Of a stretch of DNA of 5,607 nucleotides, positions 1-5,607 are shown one piece after another. How positions within the stretch are numbered: position 1 is the first letter of the stretch; each line of letters begins with the position of its first letter. A program made the position numbers and the translations under genes. The notes under the pieces were generated by a model. It did no database searches and was not told the DNA's origin. It was given only the letters and a program-made list of their open reading frames with translations. This DNA comes from Alphaproteobacteria bacterium. GTDB taxonomy: Bacteria > Pseudomonadota > Alphaproteobacteria > UBA828. Location: the NCBI GenBank assembly GCA_029937205.1, contig JAPYQV010000211.1, positions 1-5,607 of the forward strand. The letters are read 5' to 3'.

Positions 1-1
1 G

Positions 2-100
2 TGCAGCATCTATGTCGCTTTTGCGTTTGACATGGCGATCGCGGCCGTGGCCGCCTTGGCACTTGTCATTGTCTCGGAACGGGGCGACACCATAGAGTGA
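2..100 (+). CDS. C-terminal end of a hydrophobic protein, probably a membrane transporter (partial)
   Basis: An open frame enters from the left edge and ends at TGA 98-100, giving 32 residues. Roughly the first 24 are strongly hydrophobic, rich in Ala, Val, Ile and Leu (YVAFAFDMAIAAVAALALVI), followed by a short polar tail with charged residues (SERGDTIE). This is what the last transmembrane helix and cytoplasmic tail of a secondary transporter, for example of the major facilitator type, look like. The next gene starts 38 nt downstream on the same strand, so it is probably in the same operon. An aromatic-acid uptake role would fit the neighbours but is inference only. The fragment is too short to assign a family, and another kind of membrane protein is equally possible. 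Confidence 0.55.
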   Translation, partial: CSIYVAFAFDMAIAAVAALALVIVSERGDTIE

Positions 101-125
101 TGCTCAATATTTAGAAAATGAATTC

Positions 126-130
126 GGGAG
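126..130 (+). promoter_or_regulatory. Ribosome binding site deciding the crotonase start
   Basis: GGGAG lies 8 nt before the ATG at 139. The earlier in-frame ATG at 118 has only AT-rich sequence without a purine-rich Shine-Dalgarno match in front of it. The site therefore favours 139 as the start. Confidence 0.6.
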
Positions 131-138
131 CACGTGCC

Positions 139-909
139 ATGTCCGGTGTCTACGAGACCCTCCTATATAAAAAAGAGGGCGCGCGGGCGCGCATCACGTT
201 CAATCGGCCGGAAATTCTGAATGCCGTTGCCATGACCGGTGCGCGTGAATTTGATGACTTGGCGGCACGCATTGCCGATGACGACGGGATTCGAATCGTC
301 ACCATCACTGGTGCGGGGCGCGCTTTTTCCACCGGCATCGATCTCAAGGATCTTGCCGTCGGGCTGATCGAAGACAGCTATTTCGACCTTTGGGACCGCG
401 CCCTCAGGCGATTCGAAACCATGGACAAGCTGGTGCTCTGTCTGATCCATGGCTATGCGCTGGGCGGCGGCTTGCAGCTCGCCCTGGCAGCCGACATTCG
501 TGTTTGCACAGCGTCAGCCAAGCTCGGCTTGCCGGCCATCAAGGAAGGCCTGATCCCCGGCCTCGGCACTTTGCGCCTGGCGCGCTATATCGGCCTCGGC
601 CGGGCGAAAAAGCTGATCATCACCGGTGAAATGATCGATGGCGCCGAGGGCGAGCGTATCGGCATGGTCGATTATCTTGTCTCCGAGGACAGCGCCGAGG
701 CTGAATTCGAGGCAATCGTCGCCCGCGTTGCGGCGGTAAACTCAATGGGCTGCCGGCTCTCCAAGGACATGCTGAACAGTTGCTACGACCTTGATTTCGA
801 GACTTTCTTCTCGCTCTATAAAGAGCGCCAGTTGCGTGCCACCAGCTCGGACGATTTCCGCGAGGCAATGACCGCCTACCGCGAAAAACGTGCGCCGAAC
901 TGGGCCTGA
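139..909 (+). CDS. Crotonase-fold (enoyl-CoA hydratase/isomerase-like) protein lacking both hydratase glutamates
   Basis: A 256-residue protein of normal crotonase length, beginning MSGVYETLLY. The in-frame ATG at 118 would add 7 residues but has no ribosome binding site. Visible family marks are the NRPEILNA segment near residue 22, the first oxyanion-hole loop AFSTGIDL (62-69), the second loop HGYALGGGLQLALAAD (104-119) and the GLIPGLGT turn (137-144). This identifies an acyl-CoA-binding, cytoplasmic crotonase. In rat enoyl-CoA hydratase, Glu144 and Glu164 activate water. The equivalent positions here, with the same spacing of 20, are Gln113 and Ala133, so ordinary hydration is unlikely. 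Glu136 is nearby but I cannot tell whether it reaches the substrate. Possible roles are a CoA isomerase, hydrolase or lyase acting on a box-pathway intermediate. The gene ends 19 nt before boxC, in an evident operon. The fold is certain; the reaction is unknown. Confidence 0.88.
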   Translation: MSGVYETLLYKKEGARARITFNRPEILNAVAMTGAREFDDLAARIADDDGIRIVTITGAGRAFSTGIDLKDLAVGLIEDSYFDLWDRALRRFETMDKLVLCLIHGYALGGGLQLALAADIRVCTASAKLGLPAIKEGLIPGLGTLRLARYIGLGRAKKLIITGEMIDGAEGERIGMVDYLVSEDSAEAEFEAIVARVAAVNSMGCRLSKDMLNSCYDLDFETFFSLYKERQLRATSSDDFREAMTAYREKRAPNWA

Positions 910-914
910 GACGG

Positions 915-920
915 TTGGAG
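915..920 (+). promoter_or_regulatory. Ribosome binding site deciding the boxC start (GTG)
   Basis: TTGGAG, with GGAG at 917-920, sits 8 nt before the GTG at 929, inside the 19-nt gap after the crotonase stop. It supports the GTG start over the ATG at 890, which would overlap the preceding gene by 20 nt. Confidence 0.6.
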
Positions 921-928
921 CAGAGATC

Positions 929-2584
929 GTGACAGCCATCGACTTTCGCACCGCGCCCGAGCATTACCGCCATTGGCAACTCTCGATCGAGGGATCGATT
1001 GCGACGCTCGGGCTTGATGTGGACGCCGATGGCGGTCTCGCGCCGGGCTACGAGCTGAAGCTCAATTCGTACGATCTCGGCGTCGATATAGAACTCAACG
1101 ACGTCATCCAGCGGCTGCGCTTCGAGCATCCCGAAGTGCATGCCGTGATCATCACGTCGGCCAAGGAACGGGTGTTCTGCGCCGGCGCCAATATCGGCAT
1201 GCTGCGCACGGCCAGCCACGCCCACAAGGTCAATTTCTGCAAATTCACCAACGAAACCCGGCTCGCCCTGGAAGATGCCAGCGCCCATTCCGGGCAACGC
1301 TATCTCTGCGCCATCAACGGCCCGTGCGCCGGCGGCGGCTACGAATTGGCGCTTGCCGCCGATCATCTCATTCTGCTCGACGACGGCGCCTCCGCCGTTT
1401 CCCTGCCGGAAATTCCCCTGCTCGCGGTGCTGCCCGGCACCGGCGGCCTCACTCGCCTGGTCGATAAGCGCAGCGTCCGGCGCGACCGCGCCGATTTCTT
1501 CTGTACGGTGGAGGAAGGCGTGCGCGGCAAGCGCGCCCTGGATTGGCGCCTGGTGGATGCGGTGGTGCCGCGCTCGAAATGGCAGGAGGGTGTCGCCGCC
1601 CGCGCCGCCGAAATGGCCGCCACATCGGACCGCCCGGCGGATGCCGCCGGCATCGCCCTTTCTCCGCTCGAACGCACGATCAATAGCGAGCGCATCGAAT
1701 ATTCACATGTCGGCTGCGTGCTTGACCGCGATTTGCGGGCCGCACACATCACCGTCCGCGCGCCGGCCAACGCGCCACCGTCCGATTTGGCAGCGATACA
1801 CAGCGCCGGGGCCGCGTTTTGGCCGCTCGCCGTGGCGCGCGAGTTGGAGGATTTGATTTTTCATCTGCGCTTCAACGAAAACCAGATCGGCACTTGGGTT
1901 ATGCGGACAGCGGGGGACAGCGCGCTCGTCGCCGCCACAGCTGCCGCCCTCGCTGCGCACGCCGATGATTGGCTGGTCCGCGAGATCACGCTTTATCTGA
2001 AACGCACACTGAAGCGCCTCGATCTCTCGGCGCGCTCGATCTTCGCCTTTATCGAACCGGGCTCCTGTTTCACCGGTACGCTGCTGGAACTGGCGCTTGC
2101 GGCCGACCGCTCCTATATGCTGGACGGCGCCTTCGAGGGCGACAACCGCGCGCCGGCGACGATCGCCATGACCAGCGCCAATAACGGCCTTTATCCCATG
2201 GCCAACGGTCTGAGCCGGTTGCAAAGCCGGTTCCTCGGCGATGCCGAGGCGCTGACCGGCGCGGAAAAAGAGATAGGCCGGCAGCTTGACGCGCAGGAAG
2301 CCGAGGCGCTTGGACTGGTGACCTTCGCACCGGACGATATTGACTGGGAGGACGAGACCCGAATCGCCCTGGAAGAGCGCGCCGCTTTCTCGCCCGATGC
2401 CTTGACCGGCATGGAAGCGTCGCTCCGATTCGCCGGGCCGGAGACCATGGAAAGCAAAATATTCAGCCGCCTGACCGCCTGGCAGAATTGGATATTCCAG
2501 CGCCCCAACGCGGTCGGCGAAACCGGCACCCTCAATCTCTACGGCAGCGGCAAGCGCCCTGAATTCGATAAAGAACGGGTTTGA
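929..2584 (+). CDS. boxC: 2,3-epoxybenzoyl-CoA dihydrolase (benzoyl-CoA-dihydrodiol lyase) BoxC
   Basis: BoxC acts on 2,3-epoxybenzoyl-CoA made by BoxAB, adding water and splitting the ring to 3,4-dehydroadipyl-CoA semialdehyde plus formate in the cytoplasm. The protein is 551 residues from the GTG start, close to the roughly 550 residues of known BoxC and about twice the size of a simple crotonase. The N-terminal half is a full crotonase domain: oxyanion loops FCAGANIGML (about 83-92) and NGPCAGGGYELALAAD (about 130-145), and the LPEIPLLAVLPGTGG segment (about 159-173). Cys104, Glu139 and Glu161 match, at a constant offset of 7, the active-site Cys111, Glu146 and Glu168 that I recall for Burkholderia xenovorans BoxC. 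The second half holds a degenerate crotonase-like repeat (EPGSCFTGTLLELALAAD, about 376-393) and ends with the IFQRPNAVGETGTLNLYGSG tail typical of the family. The stop is 3 nt before boxB. Translation of both genes is probably coupled. Confidence 0.93.
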   Translation: MTAIDFRTAPEHYRHWQLSIEGSIATLGLDVDADGGLAPGYELKLNSYDLGVDIELNDVIQRLRFEHPEVHAVIITSAKERVFCAGANIGMLRTASHAHKVNFCKFTNETRLALEDASAHSGQRYLCAINGPCAGGGYELALAADHLILLDDGASAVSLPEIPLLAVLPGTGGLTRLVDKRSVRRDRADFFCTVEEGVRGKRALDWRLVDAVVPRSKWQEGVAARAAEMAATSDRPADAAGIALSPLERTINSERIEYSHVGCVLDRDLRAAHITVRAPANAPPSDLAAIHSAGAAFWPLAVARELEDLIFHLRFNENQIGTWVMRTAGDSALVAATAAALAAHADDWLVREITLYLKRTLKRLDLSARSIFAFIEPGSCFTGTLLELALAADRSYMLDGAFEGDNRAPATIAMTSANNGLYPMANGLSRLQSRFLGDAEALTGAEKEIGRQLDAQEAEALGLVTFAPDDIDWEDETRIALEERAAFSPDALTGMEASLRFAGPETMESKIFSRLTAWQNWIFQRPNAVGETGTLNLYGSGKRPEFDKERV

Positions 2585-2587
2585 ACC

Positions 2588-4003
2588 ATGGCGATCGATT
2601 ACAACGAGCGTATCCCCAACAATGTGGATTTAGGCGAAAACCGGCGCCTGCAGCGCGCGCTTGAAGCCTGGCAGCCGGGCTATCTCGAATGGTGGAATGA
2701 GATGGGCCCCTCTGGCTTCATGGACGTGGATGTTTATCTGCGCACCGCGATCTCCGTCGACAAGGACGGCTGGGCCAATTTCGGCCATGTGAAGATGCCG
2801 GATTATCGCTGGGGCATATTCCTGGCCGAGCCGGAGGCCGACCGGCGCATCGCCTTCGGCGCCCATAAGGGCGAGGCGGCCTGGCAGGACGTGCCGGGCG
2901 AACACCGCGCCACCCTGCGCCGTCTGATCGTGACCCAAGGCGACACCGAACCCGCGAGCGTCGAACAGCAACGCCTGTTGGGCCTCACCTGCCCGTCGCT
3001 CTACGATCTACGCAATCTATTTCAGGTCAATATCGAGGAAGGCCGCCATCTCTGGGCCATGGCCTATCTGTTGCACGCGCATTTCGGCCGCGACGGGCGC
3101 GAAGAGGCTGATGGGCTGCTCGAACGGCGCTCGGGAGATGTCGACAAGCCGCGCATTCTCGGTGCCTTCAACGAAGAGACGCCGGATTGGCTGTCGTTTT
3201 TCATGTTCACCTTCTTCACCGACCGCGACGGCAAGTATCAGCTCGCCTCGCTCGCCGAATCGGCCTTCGACCCGCTGGCCCGGACCTGCCGCTTTATGCT
3301 GACGGAAGAAGCGCATCACATGTTCGTCGGCGACACCGGCGTCCAACGCATCGTCCAGCGCACTTGTGAATTGATGAACGAGCACGACAGCGACGATATT
3401 GCGCGCCATGGCGGGGTTAACCTCGACACCCTTCAGCGCTATCTCAATTTCCACTTTGCCGTCTCCATCGATCTGTTCGGCGCCGAATTTTCCACCAATG
3501 GCGCCAATTATTTCAGCGCCGGCATCAAGGGCCGCTACAAGGAAGAAAAAATCGACGACGACCATGTGCTCACCGATGCGCTCTATGGCGTTGCCAAGCT
3601 GGACCATGGCGCAATTATCGAGAGCGAAGAGGCGGCCCTCACCGTGATCAATGAGCGCCTGCGCGATGACTATGTCGAGGATTGCGAAAGAGGCATCGCG
3701 CGCTGGAACCGCACCATCCGCGAGAACGGTATCGACGTTACGCTCAGCCTGCCGCACCGCGCTTTCCAGCGCGCCATCGGGCAGTTTCGCAACACCCACT
3801 TTACGCCCGAGGGTGCCATTATCAGTGCCGAAGAGTGGGACGCCCGCCAGCACGAGTGGCTGCCGAGCGAAGCCGAGCGGGCGCATGCGATTTCCCTCAT
3901 GCAACGGGTCGTGGAGCCGGGCAAGTTCGCCGGTTGGATTGCGCCGCCGAGGCGCGGCATCAACGGCCAGCCACTCGATTTCGATTATGTGCATTTAAGC
4001 TGA
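2588..4003 (+). CDS. boxB: Benzoyl-CoA 2,3-epoxidase, diiron oxygenase subunit BoxB
   Basis: BoxB is the oxygenase component that inserts one oxygen atom from O2 into benzoyl-CoA to give 2,3-epoxybenzoyl-CoA, using electrons from NADPH passed on by the reductase BoxA. The 471-residue length matches the family (about 473). It has the ferritin-like class I diiron pattern: two ExxH motifs, Glu151-Gly-Arg-His154 in VNIEEGRHLWAMAYLLH and Glu241-Ala-His-His244 in MLTEEAHHMF, plus Glu121 and Asp212. These six positions are offset by exactly one from the iron ligands I recall for Azoarcus evansii BoxB (Glu120, Glu150, His153, Asp211, Glu240, His243), so the metal site looks intact. No signal peptide; cytoplasmic. 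The start ATG follows the boxC stop by 3 nt with only a weak Shine-Dalgarno, which suggests translational coupling. BoxA is not in the window. A related but not identical aryl-CoA substrate cannot be excluded. Confidence 0.94.
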   Translation: MAIDYNERIPNNVDLGENRRLQRALEAWQPGYLEWWNEMGPSGFMDVDVYLRTAISVDKDGWANFGHVKMPDYRWGIFLAEPEADRRIAFGAHKGEAAWQDVPGEHRATLRRLIVTQGDTEPASVEQQRLLGLTCPSLYDLRNLFQVNIEEGRHLWAMAYLLHAHFGRDGREEADGLLERRSGDVDKPRILGAFNEETPDWLSFFMFTFFTDRDGKYQLASLAESAFDPLARTCRFMLTEEAHHMFVGDTGVQRIVQRTCELMNEHDSDDIARHGGVNLDTLQRYLNFHFAVSIDLFGAEFSTNGANYFSAGIKGRYKEEKIDDDHVLTDALYGVAKLDHGAIIESEEAALTVINERLRDDYVEDCERGIARWNRTIRENGIDVTLSLPHRAFQRAIGQFRNTHFTPEGAIISAEEWDARQHEWLPSEAERAHAISLMQRVVEPGKFAGWIAPPRRGINGQPLDFDYVHLS

Positions 4004-4020
4004 ACCCCCGCTCGGGCGGC

Positions 4021-4028
4021 AGGAGAAG
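4021..4028 (+). promoter_or_regulatory. Strong ribosome binding site of the flavoenzyme gene
   Basis: AGGAGAAG in the 29-nt gap after boxB, with AGGAG ending 7 nt before the ATG at 4033. It is the best Shine-Dalgarno match in the window and fixes the start of the next gene. Confidence 0.7.
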
Positions 4029-4032
4029 AATA

Positions 4033-5607
4033 ATGGCGCGCTATCCCAGGCTTTTTTCCGAATGGTCGATCCGCAACTGCAAAATCAAAAACCGGGTGGT
4101 GTTTCCGCCGACCTGTCCGACCTGGGTGTCAGACCCGTGGAACGGCCTCTTTATCGACATGGCCACCGACTATTACGAAGAGCGCGCCAAGGGCGGCGTC
4201 GGCCTGATCATTATCGGCGGCACCCATGTCCATCCGAGCTCGATCATGGCGCCGCTCCTGATGCCGCAATTGTTCGATGACCGCCAGATCGAGCCACTCT
4301 CCAAAATCGCCGATGCCGTGCACAAGCATGGCTGCAAGCTGGCGATCCAGCTTTGGCATTCCGGCGTGCGCGGCTTTCCCGGCTACAAACAGGCGCCCGG
4401 TTACGATCCGGATGCGACCTGGTACACGGTCTCGCCGAGCCAGGTGCCGCTCGGTGAATTCCCCGGCGCCTCGACGCCGAAGGAACTCGACGAAGACGAA
4501 ATCCAGGAGCTGATCGCCGCCTATGGCAGCGCCGCGACGCGCGCCATGGCGGCCGGCCTGGATGGTGTGGAACTGCATCTCAGCCACGGCTATTTACCGT
4601 GGCAGTTTCTCTCGCCGCTCTACAACAAGCGTAGCGATAAATGGGGCGGCTCCTACGAAAACCGCCTGCGCTTTCCGCTCGAAGTGCTGCAGAGCATGCG
4701 CGATGCCGTCGGCGACGAGCCGTTTGTCGGCTACCGCATAAATTCCACCTCATTTTGGCCTGGGGATCTCGAAATTGAGGAGATACGCCAAATCGTGCCG
4801 GATATCGAGAAAGCCGTCGATATCGATTATGTCGATGTCTCGGCCGGCGTTCACCACTCGTTTATCCACACGCCGATGGAGTTCGAGGGCGGTTGGGAGC
4901 GCGGCTATGCGCGGCAAATCCGTGAGGTCTCCAACAAGCCGGTGCTGGCGGTTGGGCGCATCACCACGCCGGACCTGGCCGAGTCTCTGCTCGAAGCCGG
5001 TGACGCGGATGCCATATGCCTGGCGCGCCAACTGTTTACCGATCCCTATTGGGCGAAGAAGGCTGAGGAAGGTCAGGCCGACGATATCCGCACCTGCGTT
5101 GCCGCCAATTTCTGCTGGAAGAGCGTCAGCCGCGGCGCGCGTATCCAATGTGTCTACAACCCCGCCCTCGGGCGCGAAGGTGCCTGGGGTGAGGGTTCGC
5201 TGATAAAGGCCGAGACGCTCAAGAAAGTGCTGGTCATCGGCGGCGGCCCGGCCGGCCTGGAATATGCCCGGGTGGCGGCGGCGCGTGGCCATAGCGCGAC
5301 CGTCTTGGAAAGTAAGAGCGAATTTGGCGGCCATGTGCGCCTGCAATCACTGTTGCCGAGCCGGGCGGAATTCGGCGAGATCGCCCGCTGGCTGGCCCAT
5401 CAGGCGGGCAAGAACGGCGCCGAGCTACGCTCCGATTCACCGGTATCCGAAGCCGGGCTGGATGCACTTCTCGACGCCGAGCAACCGGATCATGTGGTGC
5501 TGGCGACCGGCTCCAGTGTTTGCGTCGATGGTTTCCAGGGCTGGACCGGCGAGGCGCTGCCCGGCTGGGAAAGCGGCAACTGCATCGGCTGGGACGAGGT
5601 GCTGACC
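4033..5607 (+). CDS. NADH:flavin oxidoreductase, Old Yellow Enzyme / 2,4-dienoyl-CoA reductase-like fusion (3' end outside the window)
   Basis: The reading frame stays open for 525 codons to the window edge; full members of this family have about 650-730 residues. The first ~340 residues form an FMN-binding TIM barrel: NRVVFPPTC (20-28, with Cys28 where YqjM-type enzymes carry a redox-sensing Cys), AIQLWHSG (about 105-112), DGVELHLSHGYL (177-188) and the NKRSDKWGGSYENRLRF signature. His182 and His185 form the HxxH pair that in Old Yellow Enzymes binds a substrate carbonyl or nitro group. A linker region follows that normally holds a [4Fe-4S] cluster, with Cys355, Cys361 and Cys373; the expected second cysteine is Ala358. 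From about residue 398 a Rossmann domain begins with VLVIGGGPAGLE (GxGxxG at 403-408), for FAD or NAD(P)H. The likely reaction is NAD(P)H-dependent reduction of an activated C=C, or amine oxidation as in trimethylamine dehydrogenase relatives. Location after boxB suggests an aromatic-CoA or enoate substrate, but this is inference. Confidence 0.88.
   Translation, partial: MARYPRLFSEWSIRNCKIKNRVVFPPTCPTWVSDPWNGLFIDMATDYYEERAKGGVGLIIIGGTHVHPSSIMAPLLMPQLFDDRQIEPLSKIADAVHKHGCKLAIQLWHSGVRGFPGYKQAPGYDPDATWYTVSPSQVPLGEFPGASTPKELDEDEIQELIAAYGSAATRAMAAGLDGVELHLSHGYLPWQFLSPLYNKRSDKWGGSYENRLRFPLEVLQSMRDAVGDEPFVGYRINSTSFWPGDLEIEEIRQIVPDIEKAVDIDYVDVSAGVHHSFIHTPMEFEGGWERGYARQIREVSNKPVLAVGRITTPDLAESLLEAGDADAICLARQLFTDPYWAKKAEEGQADDIRTCVAANFCWKSVSRGARIQCVYNPALGREGAWGEGSLIKAETLKKVLVIGGGPAGLEYARVAAARGHSATVLESKSEFGGHVRLQSLLPSRAEFGEIARWLAHQAGKNGAELRSDSPVSEAGLDALLDAEQPDHVVLATGSSVCVDGFQGWTGEALPGWESGNCIGWDEVLT

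Noticed and set aside
130..137. Palindrome GCACGTGC before the crotonase start
   Set aside because: A single 8-nt palindrome between ribosome binding site and start codon, with no second copy and no promoter nearby; no support for an operator.
118..138. Alternative upstream ATG for the crotonase
   Set aside because: No Shine-Dalgarno precedes it, the extra seven residues match no crotonase feature I can see, and GGGAG is well placed for the ATG at 139.
890..928. Alternative ATG start of boxC overlapping the crotonase
   Set aside because: It would add 13 residues and a 20-nt overlap without a ribosome binding site; the GTG at 929 has GGAG at 8 nt.
620..1366. Minus-strand open frame (248 codons) opposite the crotonase end and the boxC start
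   Set aside because: It spans two well-supported plus-strand genes and their junction, and its translation is low-complexity and Arg-rich at the C-terminal end, as expected of a shadow frame.
3017..3994. Long minus-strand open frame (325 codons) opposite boxB
   Set aside because: It lies wholly inside boxB, whose diiron motifs and full family length make it the real gene. High-GC coding sequence commonly leaves long open antisense frames, and the antisense product has no recognisable motif.
4008..4019. Small inverted repeat CCGC-TCGG-GCGG after boxB
   Set aside because: A 4-bp stem without a T-run, directly before a strong ribosome binding site, is too weak to be a terminator and can arise by chance in GC-rich DNA.

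Overview
The window reads as one tightly packed, plus-strand catabolic operon from a high-GC bacterium. I suggest a proteobacterium, possibly an alphaproteobacterium, from base composition and protein character alone. The core is a boxC-boxB pair, which belongs to the aerobic 'box' route in which benzoyl-CoA is epoxidised and then ring-cleaved as a CoA thioester without a ring-cleaving dioxygenase.

Layout: (1) 2-100, the last 32 codons of a hydrophobic protein, probably a transporter. (2) 139-909, a crotonase-fold protein that lacks both glutamates used by ordinary enoyl-CoA hydratases. (3) 929-2584, boxC, the 2,3-epoxybenzoyl-CoA dihydrolase / benzoyl-CoA-dihydrodiol lyase, with Cys104, Glu139 and Glu161 in place. 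(4) 2588-4003, boxB, the diiron benzoyl-CoA epoxidase, with a full set of six predicted iron ligands. (5) 4033-5607, cut by the window edge, a fused flavoenzyme of the Old Yellow Enzyme / 2,4-dienoyl-CoA reductase / trimethylamine dehydrogenase family, in which the usual four-cysteine iron-sulfur motif has one cysteine replaced by alanine.

Gaps between genes are 38, 19, 3 and 29 nt. There is no convincing internal promoter or terminator, so co-transcription is likely, with the promoter upstream of the window. Good Shine-Dalgarno sequences precede three genes and fix the starts of the crotonase (139 rather than 118) and of boxC (GTG at 929 rather than ATG at 890).

Inferred joint role: uptake of an aromatic acid by the truncated transporter, CoA activation elsewhere, epoxidation by BoxB, and hydrolytic ring opening with loss of formate by BoxC. 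The crotonase and the flavoenzyme would then work on side or downstream intermediates. The BoxB reductase BoxA, the aldehyde dehydrogenase BoxD and the CoA ligase are not in the window. The points most worth a second look are the crotonase without its catalytic glutamates, the altered Fe-S motif in the flavoenzyme, and the question of what supplies electrons to BoxB here. No RNA gene, mobile element, CRISPR array or significant repeat was seen.
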